Assembly (NCBI RefSeq): GCF_900112395.1
Contig: NZ_FOLN01000008.1
Coordinates: 124,001 to 188,000, forward strand
Direction: 5' to 3'
DNA: 64,000 nt
From: Algibacter lectus
GTDB lineage: Bacteria; Bacteroidota; Bacteroidia; Flavobacteriales; Flavobacteriaceae
Positions 9,655 through 17,381 of this stretch are shown piece by piece. The stretch's first letter is position 1, and each line of letters opens with the position of its first letter. The position numbers and the translations under genes are program-made. Under the pieces are notes generated by a model. It was given only the letters and a program-made list of their open reading frames with translations, was not told the DNA's origin and did no database searches.

Positions 9655-9660
9655 ACGGAT

Positions 9661-10200
9661 ATGGAAACTTATATTGCTCTGTTGAGAGGTATTAATGTTG
9701 GAGGAAAGAATAAAATTTTAATGGCAGAGCTTCGCGATTTATTATTAAATATGGGGTTAAAACACGTACAAACATATATACAGAGTGGCAATATTATTTT
9801 TAATTCTGAAGAAGGAAACGCTTCGGAATTAGAATTTCAAATTACGGAAGCTATAAAAAAACGTTTCGAATTAAGTGTTCCTGTGCTTGTAATAACTAGT
9901 GATGCGTTAAACACTATTTTTAATACTTGTCCCTTTTCCGAAGAAAAAAAGCAGAAAAGTTACTTTTCATTGTTATATACAGCACCAGAAATCGATTTGG
10001 TAAATGAAGTTTTAAGTATGAAATTTGAGAACGAGGAGATTAATATTTTAGCTAATTGTGTTTACTTTTATTCGTCTATTGGCTACGGAAAAACGAAATA
10101 CAATAATAACTTCTTTGAACGTAAATTAAAGATTACTGCCACGGCTAGAAATTATAAAACAATGGCAAAGCTTTTGGAACTATCTGAAAACGCTAGTTGA
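9661..10200 (+). CDS. DUF1697 domain protein
   Basis: This 179-aa cytosolic protein begins METYIALLRGINVGGKNKI, the diagnostic opening of DUF1697 proteins, and continues with HVQTYIQSGNIIFNS, also typical. The family is widespread in bacteria and has no assigned biochemical function. It immediately follows the GNAT gene (6 bp gap), which suggests a bicistronic unit. No terminator is apparent before the mvaD promoter. Confidence 0.85.
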   Translation: METYIALLRGINVGGKNKILMAELRDLLLNMGLKHVQTYIQSGNIIFNSEEGNASELEFQITEAIKKRFELSVPVLVITSDALNTIFNTCPFSEEKKQKSYFSLLYTAPEIDLVNEVLSMKFENEEINILANCVYFYSSIGYGKTKYNNNFFERKLKITATARNYKTMAKLLELSENAS

Positions 10201-10264
10201 ATTAATAATTTGTTGACAATAATAGTGAATTGCTGAATTCGATAAAAATAGCAGAGATATTTCT

Positions 10265-10272
10265 TATTTTTG
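10265..10272 (+). promoter_or_regulatory. -7 promoter motif TATTTTTG for mvaD
   Basis: TATTTTTG matches TANNTTTG exactly and lies 35 bp before the mvaD start codon. No convincing -33 box is seen at the usual spacing. Confidence 0.5.
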
Positions 10273-10307
10273 CCAAAACTAGCTGTATTAAAGCTTAAAA
10301 TTTAAAC

Positions 10308-11387
10308 ATGACTGAAACCGATTTTATCCCAAAACCATATTCGAAGCATATTGAAAGCGGAGATTTTACATGGAGTTCGCCAAGCAATATTGCTTTAGTG
10401 AAATATTGGGGGAAAAAGCAAGATCAAATACCAGAAAATCCATCTATAAGTTTTACGCTAGATTATTGTAAAACAACCACGAAATTAAGTTTTTCTGAAA
10501 AAGAAAATAAAGAAAATTTTTCGTTCGATGTGTTTTTGGATAATGAGAAAAAAGACGATTTTAAACCTAAAATAGAAACCTTTTTTAAGCGAGTGGAGCG
10601 TTATTTACCGTTTTTAAAAAACTATCATTTTAAAATAGAAACATCAAATTCATTTCCTCATAGTTCTGGTATTGCATCATCGGCGTCTGGCATGAGCGCT
10701 TTGGCTTTGTGCTTGATGAGTATTGAAAAGGTATTGGTTAATGATGATTTAAAAATAAATTTCATTCAAAAAGCATCTTTTTTAGCGCGTTTAGGTTCTG
10801 GTAGTGCTTGCAGAAGTTTGGAAGGCGATTTGGTAGTTTGGGGTGAGCATGAAGATGTAGTTGGAAGTTCCGATTTGTTTGGTGTAAAATATCCGTTTGA
10901 AGTTCATGAGAATTTCAAAAATTATCAGGATACTATTTTATTGGTGGATAAAGGAGAAAAGCAGGTGAGTAGTACGGTTGGACATAATTTAATGCATGGC
11001 CACCCATTTGCGCAACAACGTTTTGAGCAGGCTAATAAAAACCTTAAAGACATAAAAAATATTTTAAAATCGGGAGATTTAGATGCTTTTATTGGTTTGG
11101 TTGAAAGTGAAGCTTTAACACTGCATGCTATGATGATGACGAGTATGCCTTATTTTATTTTAATGAAACCGAACACGTTGCAGATTATAAATAAAATTTG
11201 GGCATTTAGAGAATCTACAGGTTCTAAAGTGTGTTTTACTTTGGATGCGGGTGCTAATGTACATGTTTTGTATCCTGAGAATGAGGCGGAATCTGTACTT
11301 AAATTCATTAAAAGTGAGTTAGTTACCTTTTGTCAAAAAGGTGAGTATATTATCGATAAAATTGGATTTGGGGCAAAACTGTTGTAA
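10308..11387 (+). CDS. mvaD: Diphosphomevalonate decarboxylase
   Basis: MvaD converts mevalonate diphosphate to isopentenyl diphosphate using ATP, the last step of the mevalonate pathway. The 359-aa GHMP kinase-fold protein has SPSNIALVKYWGKK at about residues 24-37, the glycine/serine loop SSGIASSASGMSAL, and GSGSACRSLEGDLVVW, all typical of this enzyme. It heads the cluster mvaD, mevalonate kinase, UbiA; HMG-CoA reductase lies elsewhere in the window at 52955-54274. Confidence is high. Confidence 0.95.
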   Translation: MTETDFIPKPYSKHIESGDFTWSSPSNIALVKYWGKKQDQIPENPSISFTLDYCKTTTKLSFSEKENKENFSFDVFLDNEKKDDFKPKIETFFKRVERYLPFLKNYHFKIETSNSFPHSSGIASSASGMSALALCLMSIEKVLVNDDLKINFIQKASFLARLGSGSACRSLEGDLVVWGEHEDVVGSSDLFGVKYPFEVHENFKNYQDTILLVDKGEKQVSSTVGHNLMHGHPFAQQRFEQANKNLKDIKNILKSGDLDAFIGLVESEALTLHAMMMTSMPYFILMKPNTLQIINKIWAFRESTGSKVCFTLDAGANVHVLYPENEAESVLKFIKSELVTFCQKGEYIIDKIGFGAKLL

Positions 11388-11392
11388 TTTTG
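11385..11392 (+). promoter_or_regulatory. Internal -7 motif TAATTTTG overlapping mvaD stop
   Basis: TAATTTTG matches the consensus and includes the TAA stop of mvaD, 25 bp before the mevalonate kinase start. It may allow the kinase gene to be transcribed separately as well as by read-through. Confidence 0.4.
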
Positions 11393-11416
11393 CATTTACC
11401 AAGTCTATTATAGCTT

Positions 11417-12346
11417 ATGAAAGGACCATTATTTTACTCAAAAATATTACTCTTCGGAGAGTACGGAATTATCAAAGATTCTAAAGGTTTATCAATACCT
11501 TACAGCTTTTATAATGGGGCTTTAAAAACGGATAAAAACCCATCGGAAACAGCAATAGCTTCTAATGCAAGTTTACAACGGTATGTTGGGTATTTAGAGA
11601 ATATTAATCCAGAATTGGTTGTTTTTGATGTGGCTTCACTAAAAAAACATGTAGAGGCTGGTATGTATTTCGACTCGTCTATTCCGCAAGGTTATGGTGT
11701 TGGTAGTAGTGGTGCTTTGGTTGCGGCTATTTACGATAAGTATGCACAAGATAAAATTACAGTTTTAGAGAATTTAACTCGTGAAAAATTACTAAAGTTA
11801 AAAACAATTTTTTCAGAGATGGAATCTTTTTTCCACGGAAAATCTTCTGGTTTAGACCCTTTAAATAGTTATTTAAGTATTCCAATTCTTATCAATTCAA
11901 AAGATAATATCGAGGCAACAGGTATTCCTGCTCAGCAAAATGATGGTAAAGGTGCTGTGTTTTTATTAGATAGTGGTATTATTGGGGAAACCGCACCAAT
12001 GGTAAGCTTATTTATGGAAAACATGAAGCAAGAAGGGTTTCGTAGTATGTTAAAAAATCAATTTATTAAACATACCGATGCTTGTGTAGACGATTTTCTA
12101 AAAGGAGATGTTAAGTCTTTATTTAAAAACACCAAGAGTTTATCTAAGGTGGTTTTAAGTCATTTTAAACCTATGATTCCGCAACAGTTTCACGAGCTTT
12201 GGAAAAAAGGTATCGATACTAACGAATACTATTTAAAACTTTGTGGCTCTGGTGGAGGTGGCTATATTTTAGGTTTTACCGAAGATTTAAGTAAAGCAGA
12301 AAAAGCACTTTCAGGTTATAAATTAGAAGTGGTTTACAACTTCTAG
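11417..12346 (+). CDS. mvk: Mevalonate kinase-like GHMP kinase
   Basis: This 309-aa GHMP kinase most likely phosphorylates mevalonate. It has KILLFGEYGIIKDSKGL at the N terminus, the ATP loop YGVGSSGALVAAIYDKY, FHGKSSGLDPLNSYLSIP (the conserved Lys/Asp region), and the third motif LCGSGGGGYILGF. It is 29 bp downstream of mvaD, which supports a mevalonate role rather than another sugar kinase. A phosphomevalonate kinase gene is not present in this window. Confidence 0.88.
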   Translation: MKGPLFYSKILLFGEYGIIKDSKGLSIPYSFYNGALKTDKNPSETAIASNASLQRYVGYLENINPELVVFDVASLKKHVEAGMYFDSSIPQGYGVGSSGALVAAIYDKYAQDKITVLENLTREKLLKLKTIFSEMESFFHGKSSGLDPLNSYLSIPILINSKDNIEATGIPAQQNDGKGAVFLLDSGIIGETAPMVSLFMENMKQEGFRSMLKNQFIKHTDACVDDFLKGDVKSLFKNTKSLSKVVLSHFKPMIPQQFHELWKKGIDTNEYYLKLCGSGGGGYILGFTEDLSKAEKALSGYKLEVVYNF

Positions 12347-12419
12347 ATTTTAGGTTTTATTATAAAATTTCGAAAACTTTTCGGGATTATTTGAGAATTC
12401 TTTTCAAAAGCAAGATTTT

Positions 12420-13322
12420 ATGCTATCCAGAAAACAAAAGCACATTTTACTTAAGTTTTTTAGCATGTTCTCTGTAGTACGAGGTTACAATATTCTTATT
12501 GTAGTTATCGCACAATATCTAACGGCTATTTTTATTTTAGGGCACGATTTACCTGTGAAAGATGTTGTTCTGGATTTAAACTTACTCATGCTTGTTTTAG
12601 CTTCGGCAGCAACTATTGCTGGTGGATATATTATTAATAATTTCTACGACTCTGAGAAAGACTTAATTAACAGACCTATAAAGTCTAAGTTGGATAAATT
12701 GATAAGCCAAAACACCAAGTTATCTTTCTATTTTGTTCTTAATTTTTTAGCTGTTGTAATGGCTAGTTATGTGTCTTTTAAAGGTGTGATTTTCTTTTCT
12801 ATTTATATTTTTGGTATTTGGTTCTATTCGCATAAGCTTAAAAAAATGCCATTTATTGGTAATTTAACTTCAGCGACATTAACAATTACACCGTTTTTTG
12901 CCATTTTTATGTATTATAAAAACTTTGAACATGTGGTTTTTGTACATGCTATTTTCTTGTTTTTAATGATGTCTATGCGCGAACTCACTAAAGACTTAGA
13001 AAATATTAAAGGCGATTTGGCTCAGAATTATAAAACTATACCGATAGTTTACGGCGAAAAAGCATCTAAAGTAATGCTGACTATTTTGGCAGTTTTAACC
13101 TGGGTGCCTATGAGCTTGTTACTTTCTCGTTACGATGTTGGTTATATGGATCTGTATTTTTACTTATGTATACCGTTATTATTGGCCTTTTTATTAATAT
13201 TATGGATGTCTAAAACAAAAACACATTACTTAATACTTCATAATATTTTAAAATTTATAATTGTTGTTGGTGCCTTTAGTATCGCGCTTATAAAGATTAG
13301 TGTGGTTTTAAATAGAATTTAG
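12420..13322 (+). CDS. UbiA family prenyltransferase (geranylgeranylglycerol-phosphate type)
   Basis: This 300-aa integral membrane protein has about eight hydrophobic segments. It carries the two Asp-rich motifs of UbiA prenyltransferases: NNFYDSEKDLINRP at about residues 77-90, and RELTKDLENIKGD near residue 195, which bind the prenyl diphosphate through Mg2+. Flavobacterial homologues are usually annotated as geranylgeranylglycerol-phosphate geranylgeranyltransferase. The acceptor cannot be read from sequence and could instead be a quinone or heme precursor. Its place right after the mevalonate genes fits use of isoprenoid diphosphates. Confidence 0.85.
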   Translation: MLSRKQKHILLKFFSMFSVVRGYNILIVVIAQYLTAIFILGHDLPVKDVVLDLNLLMLVLASAATIAGGYIINNFYDSEKDLINRPIKSKLDKLISQNTKLSFYFVLNFLAVVMASYVSFKGVIFFSIYIFGIWFYSHKLKKMPFIGNLTSATLTITPFFAIFMYYKNFEHVVFVHAIFLFLMMSMRELTKDLENIKGDLAQNYKTIPIVYGEKASKVMLTILAVLTWVPMSLLLSRYDVGYMDLYFYLCIPLLLAFLLILWMSKTKTHYLILHNILKFIIVVGAFSIALIKISVVLNRI

Positions 13323-13451
13323 TAACGGAGGCTTTCTTCAGCATATAAGCAAGTATCAAGATTTCTTAATAAAACATTGCTATTAAGGGCGTTCGTGATA
13401 TTTAAAGAAAACAAAAAGTAAAACTTAAATCGTCAATCATAATTTTAAATA

Positions 13452-13459
13452 TATCTTTG
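13452..13459 (+). promoter_or_regulatory. -7 promoter motif TATCTTTG for RluB-like gene
   Basis: TATCTTTG is an exact TANNTTTG match 17 bp before the ATG at 13476, which fixes that start and implies a very short leader. Confidence 0.55.
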
Positions 13460-13475
13460 CAGAAAATTATTAGTC

Positions 13476-14354
13476 ATGAACAGAAATCAAGGAACAAGCG
13501 GAAAAGGGAAACCTTCAGGAAGAGGTAATCAAGGTGAAGCTAAAAAAGGCGTTGCTAGAGGAGGTGAAGGTGGAAAAAGTAAAAGTTTTTCTAGAGGTAA
13601 TGCACCTATTAAAAAGGGTAACCCTACACCTAAAAAAGCGAGTAATCCTGATGAAATTAGACTAAACAAATACATAGCAAATTCTGGTATTTGCTCTCGT
13701 CGTGAGGCTGATGATCATATTGCTATTGGTTTAGTAACCGTTAACGGTAAAGTAATTACCGAAATGGGATATAAAGTAAAGGTTGCAGATGAAGTTCGTT
13801 ATGATGGCGCCCGTATAAACCCAGAGAAAAAAGCTTACGTTTTATTAAATAAACCTAAAGGTTTTGCTACAACAACTAGCGAAGGTAAAGGGAGAACAGT
13901 AATGGATTTGGTTGCAAATTCAACAAGTTCACGTATTAAGCCTATTGGGCGTTTAGGTAGAAATTCTAAGGGGTTAATATTATTTACAAACGATGATGCT
14001 ATAGCAGCTAAGTTTACCAATTCTAAACATGGTGTGCCACGTTTATTTCATATTGAATTGGATAAGAATTTAAAATTAGAAGATCTTAAAAAGATACAAG
14101 CTGGTTTTAAAATTGAAGGAAAACTTATTGAGGTAGAAGAGATTAGCTATATCGATAATGCGTCTAAAAAAGAAATTGGACTTAAAATTAAAAATACTGG
14201 AAACACAATTATCCGTAGTATTTTTGATTACATAAAATACGAGATTGTTAGTTTAGATTGTGTTGCTATTGGGCACTTAACTAAAAAAGATATTCCTCGC
14301 GGAAGCTGGAAACATTTAACTGAACAAGAGTTGAATACTTTAAAGATGTTATAA
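13476..14354 (+). CDS. RluB/RsuA-family pseudouridine synthase homologue lacking the catalytic Asp
   Basis: This 292-aa protein has three parts. Residues 1-60 are a basic, Gly/Lys/Ser-rich low-complexity tail that probably binds RNA. Residues ~61-120 form an S4 domain (RLNKYIANSGICSRREAD). The rest is a pseudouridine synthase fold beginning LLNKPKGFATTTS. In active enzymes motif II reads GRLDxxTxGL. Here it reads GRLGRNSKGL, so the catalytic Asp is Gly161 (GGT at 13956-13958). The C-terminal RR and LDRV motifs are also changed, to IIRSIF and LDCV. The frame is intact and ends PRGSWKHLTEQELNTLKML, so it is not a pseudogene. It may bind rRNA without modifying it. Confidence 0.88.
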   Translation: MNRNQGTSGKGKPSGRGNQGEAKKGVARGGEGGKSKSFSRGNAPIKKGNPTPKKASNPDEIRLNKYIANSGICSRREADDHIAIGLVTVNGKVITEMGYKVKVADEVRYDGARINPEKKAYVLLNKPKGFATTTSEGKGRTVMDLVANSTSSRIKPIGRLGRNSKGLILFTNDDAIAAKFTNSKHGVPRLFHIELDKNLKLEDLKKIQAGFKIEGKLIEVEEISYIDNASKKEIGLKIKNTGNTIIRSIFDYIKYEIVSLDCVAIGHLTKKDIPRGSWKHLTEQELNTLKML

Positions 14355-14380
14355 AACTTTTAAGTTTGGCCAAATATTTT

Positions 14381-14422
14381 AATCGAGTGTTACGTCTTCA
14401 TGAGAAGGTGTAACACTCGATT
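14381..14422 (+). terminator. Perfect 13-bp hairpin after RluB-like gene
   Basis: The arms AATCGAGTGTTAC and GTAACACTCGATT are perfectly complementary, and an inner CTTC/GAAG helix sits within the loop. It starts 27 bp past the stop. The T run behind it is short (TTTGGTTT), so it could be a terminator or a transcript-stabilising hairpin. Confidence 0.55.
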
Positions 14423-14624
14423 TGGTTTATAGTGTGTTGTATGCGTTTTTTTGTGTTATGTCGACGCTAGGAGACATCGCATACTGTTTTATAAAGAAAT
14501 TTTCTTTTTTTATTATGAAATTTTCCTTTTCATCGGAACAATAAGCTCTTGCAGTATTGTTTTTTATCTGTATTTTGAGGGTAAATAATGTCGCTAATTG
14601 TTTAGAATGTAATTTGGTAATACA

Positions 14625-14730
14625 CCCGCGTTAGGGATAGAACGGCCTGTTTGAGCTCTTTTTGTGTGGTTGCACCTAAGCAACACAAAAAAGCGAGTAG
14701 TGATAGCCTGACCCTTGTGGTAACGCACCC
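14625..14730 (+). repeat. Dispersed structured repeat, copy A
   Basis: This is the first of two copies of one element in the window; the other is at 28291-28392 on the minus strand. The ends are conserved: CCCGCGYTAGGGATAG at the 5' side, and ATAGCCYGACCC followed by TTGTGGTARCGC at the 3' side. The middle differs completely but is itself a hairpin (GTTGC/GCAAC extended by TTTTTGT/ACAAAAA). The closing stem is GCGTTA (14628-14633) with TAACGC (14721-14726). In copy B it is GCGCTA with TAGCGC, a compensatory change. It has no coding sequence and lies in a 701-bp gene-free gap that also holds a hairpin and a structured RNA. Confidence 0.7.
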
Positions 14731-14763
14731 TAAAAAATATTTTAAAAATAAATACAAAAAAAG

Positions 14764-14793
14764 TTTGTAATTCAATTTTTTGTATTTCATTTG
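14764..14793 (+). promoter_or_regulatory. Promoter for the structured RNA/speA leader
   Basis: A TTTG box at 14764-14767 is followed 18 bp later by TTCATTTG (14786-14793), one base off TANNTTTG. The spacing fits Bacteroidota promoters. Transcription would start near 14800, just before the folded region. Confidence 0.45.
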
Positions 14794-14799
14794 CACTAT

Positions 14800-14998
14800 T
14801 ATTAGCTGAACGAATTGAACTCTGTTTCTGTGTTCGGGCTTTTGGACATTAGGAAGTCATTTTCAAAAGCAGCTTACCGATTAAGCGACCGAATTTTAAA
14901 GCTAACTTCCGTATCTGCCATATATGCTATCCAGTATAAGTACGGCTTCGTACCTACTACTCAACCTGAAATTCAAATTTGATTTTAATTTTTTTACG
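14800..14998 (+). ncRNA. Structured RNA upstream of speA (leader or independent RNA)
   Basis: The sequence folds into a compact three-way junction. P1 is TTCGG (14833-14837) with CCGAA (14889-14893). P2 is GCTTTTG (14838-14844) with CAAAAGC (14864-14870). P3 is GCTTA (14872-14876) with TAAGC (14882-14886). The P2 loop contains GGAAGT (14852-14857), which can pair with ACTTCC (14905-14910) as a pseudoknot. A further GTACG/CGTAC hairpin is at 14940-14953. An AT-rich inverted repeat followed by seven T (about 14970-14997) could be a weak terminator. A second promoter-like TATCTTTA at 15028-15035 lies ahead of speA. It could therefore be a regulatory 5' leader of the polyamine operon or a separate ~200-nt RNA. 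I do not recognise it as a known riboswitch. Confidence 0.5.
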
Positions 14999-15055
14999 GA
15001 ATTAACATGTAGTTAATCTACAATTTATATCTTTAAATATCTTAAAATAAATACA

Positions 15056-16453
15056 TTGAATACAAAATATATTGATTTAATCAATCAGACTTATGATTTT
15101 CCGCAAGAGGAATTTGCATTAGAAAACAAAACATTACAATTTCACGGAGTAGACCTAATGGAGTTGGTAGAAACTTATGGTGCACCATTAAAATTTACAT
15201 ATTTACCTCAAATTTCTAACAATATTAATCGTGCAAAAAAATGGTTTGCCGATGCTATCGAAAAGAACGATTACAAGGGTAAATATAATTACTGCTATTG
15301 TACAAAGAGCTCGCATTTTAAACATGTTTTAAACGAGGCTTTAAAGAATGATATACATATTGAAACCTCATCGGCTTTTGATATTGATATTGTTGAAAAC
15401 CTTAAAAAAGAAGGTAAAATTACAGATGATACCTTTGTAATTAGCAATGGTTTTAAGCGTGCACAATATGTAACTAATATTGCTCGATTAATTAATAACG
15501 GACATAGAAATGCTATTCCTATTATTGATAATTACGAGGAAATTGAATTGCTTTCTAACGAGATCGATGGCGACTTTAATGTTGGTATTAGAATTGCTTC
15601 GGAAGAAGAACCAAAATTTGAATTTTATACCTCACGTTTAGGTATTGGCTATAAAAACATTGTGCCGTTTTATAAATCTCAAATTCAGAATAACGAGAAG
15701 GTGAATTTAAAAATGCTTCACTTTTTTATTAATACTGGTATTCGTGATAATGCGTACTATTGGAATGAGCTTACTAAATGTTTGAAGGTTTACACAAACT
15801 TGAAAAAGATTTGTCCGAGTTTAGATAGTTTAAATATTGGTGGTGGTTTCCCTATTAAGAACTCTTTAGTTTTTGATTACGATTATGCTTACATGGTTGA
15901 AGAAATTGTAAATCAAATTAAAATTGTTTGCGAAGAGGAAGGTGTAGATGTGCCAAATATTTTTACGGAATTCGGTAGTTTTACTGTAGGTGAAAGTGGT
16001 GGTGCGGTTTACGAAGTTTTGTATCAAAAACAACAAAACGACCGTGAAAAATGGAACATGATTAACTCATCTTTCATTACAACATTACCAGATACTTGGG
16101 CTATTAATAAACGTTTTGTAATGTTGCCTTTAAACCGTTGGAACGATAGTTACGAGCGTGTTTTACTTGGCGGCTTAACTTGCGATAGTGATGATTATTA
16201 CAACAGTGAGCAACACATGAATGCCATTTATTTACCAAAGTATGATAAAGATAAACCTTTATATATTGGCTTCTTTAATACAGGTGCTTACCAAGAAACT
16301 ATTGGTGGTTTTGGAGGTTTACAGCACTGTTTAATTCCATCGCCAAAGCATATTTTAATAGATAGAGATGAAGATGGAAACATCACAAAAAAAATATTTA
16401 GTGAACAACAAAAAAGTGAAGACTTACTTAAAATTTTAGGTTATGAGCAATAA
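15056..16453 (+). CDS. speA: Biosynthetic arginine decarboxylase
   Basis: SpeA is a PLP-dependent fold III enzyme that decarboxylates arginine to agmatine. The 465-aa protein is the short Bacteroidota form. It has YNYCYCTKSSHFKHVL near residue 78, where the PLP-binding Lys is expected, the glycine-rich phosphate site LNIGGGFPIKNS, and the C-terminal GLTCDSDDYY with the Cys/Asp pair of the neighbouring subunit. The start is TTG at 15056 (reading MNTKYIDLINQTYDFPQEEF), as no ATG is in place. It overlaps speB by 11 bp and begins a four-gene polyamine operon. Confidence 0.93.
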   Translation: MNTKYIDLINQTYDFPQEEFALENKTLQFHGVDLMELVETYGAPLKFTYLPQISNNINRAKKWFADAIEKNDYKGKYNYCYCTKSSHFKHVLNEALKNDIHIETSSAFDIDIVENLKKEGKITDDTFVISNGFKRAQYVTNIARLINNGHRNAIPIIDNYEEIELLSNEIDGDFNVGIRIASEEEPKFEFYTSRLGIGYKNIVPFYKSQIQNNEKVNLKMLHFFINTGIRDNAYYWNELTKCLKVYTNLKKICPSLDSLNIGGGFPIKNSLVFDYDYAYMVEEIVNQIKIVCEEEGVDVPNIFTEFGSFTVGESGGAVYEVLYQKQQNDREKWNMINSSFITTLPDTWAINKRFVMLPLNRWNDSYERVLLGGLTCDSDDYYNSEQHMNAIYLPKYDKDKPLYIGFFNTGAYQETIGGFGGLQHCLIPSPKHILIDRDEDGNITKKIFSEQQKSEDLLKILGYEQ

Positions 16454-17381
16454 TACCTACGCTGGAATTGCAGAAGAGTTTGCAAAAAAGGAAACTGCAA
16501 AGATTGTTTTAATTCCTGTGCCTTATGATGGTACAAGTACATGGCAAAAAGGTGCAGATAAGGGGCCTAAGGCGTTTTTAAATGCTTCGGAAAACATGGA
16601 GCTTTACGATATTGAAACCGGAACGGAAGTGTACCGCCAAGGGGTGTATTTAGCCGATGCTGTAACCGAGAATGCATCGCCAGAAGCTATGGTGGAAGCT
16701 GTGCATAAAGCGACTAAAAAATATATTAAGAGAAATAAGTTTGTAACCATTTTTGGTGGAGAACATTCTATTTCTATAGGTACTATTCGTGCTTTTAACG
16801 AAATGTACCCAAGCTTAACGGTTTTGCATATTGATGCACATGCAGATTTACGTAAAGAGTACGATGGTTCTACGTGTAACCATGCTTGTGCTGTTTACGA
16901 GGCAAGCCAAACAACCAATTTAATTCAAGTAGGAATTCGTTCTATGGACGTTATGGAGAAAACCGTTATGGACGAAGAGAAAACTTATTTTGCACACGAT
17001 ATGGCTGTGGATGATACTTGGATGGATTCGGCAATCGATCAAATGACGGACAATGTGTTTATTACTTTTGATCTGGATGCTTTCGATCCTTCAATTATGC
17101 CAAGCACAGGTACACCAGAACCGGGTGGATTATTATGGTACGAAACCTTAGACTTTTTAAAACAAGTTTTTAAAGAGAAAAATGTGGTAGGTTTCGATAT
17201 TGTGGAACTTTGCCCAAATAAAAAAGAAAAATCATCCGATTTTTTAGCCGCAAAATTATATTACAAAATGCTAAGCTATAAATTTATGGATGAGTCGGTA
17301 AACGACGATTACGATAACGCATACGATAATACAAAACAAAAAACTAACGCTTCTAAATTCAGTGACAACGATGAGTACTAA
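16443..17381 (+). CDS. speB: Agmatinase
   Basis: SpeB is a binuclear manganese ureohydrolase that hydrolyses agmatine to putrescine and urea. The 312-aa sequence has all metal-binding motifs: GGEHSISIGTIRA, HIDAHADLR and TFDLDAFDPSIMPSTGTPEPGG. An acidic, Asn-rich tail of about 25 residues (DDYDNAYDNTKQ) follows the catalytic domain. The gene overlaps speA at its start and the deoxyhypusine synthase homologue at its end, so translation of the three is probably coupled. The arginine to agmatine to putrescine route is thus complete here. Confidence 0.93.
   Translation: MSNNTYAGIAEEFAKKETAKIVLIPVPYDGTSTWQKGADKGPKAFLNASENMELYDIETGTEVYRQGVYLADAVTENASPEAMVEAVHKATKKYIKRNKFVTIFGGEHSISIGTIRAFNEMYPSLTVLHIDAHADLRKEYDGSTCNHACAVYEASQTTNLIQVGIRSMDVMEKTVMDEEKTYFAHDMAVDDTWMDSAIDQMTDNVFITFDLDAFDPSIMPSTGTPEPGGLLWYETLDFLKQVFKEKNVVGFDIVELCPNKKEKSSDFLAAKLYYKMLSYKFMDESVNDDYDNAYDNTKQKTNASKFSDNDEY

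Noticed and set aside
13476-14354. Pseudogene call for the RluB-like gene
   Set aside because: The frame is intact over 292 codons, with a promoter, a normal C terminus and a perfect S4 domain. Only active-site residues differ.
14602-14796. 64-codon minus-strand frame in the 14.4-15.0 kb gap
   Set aside because: It overlaps repeat copy A and its hairpin. The translation looks like noise and no start signal is present.
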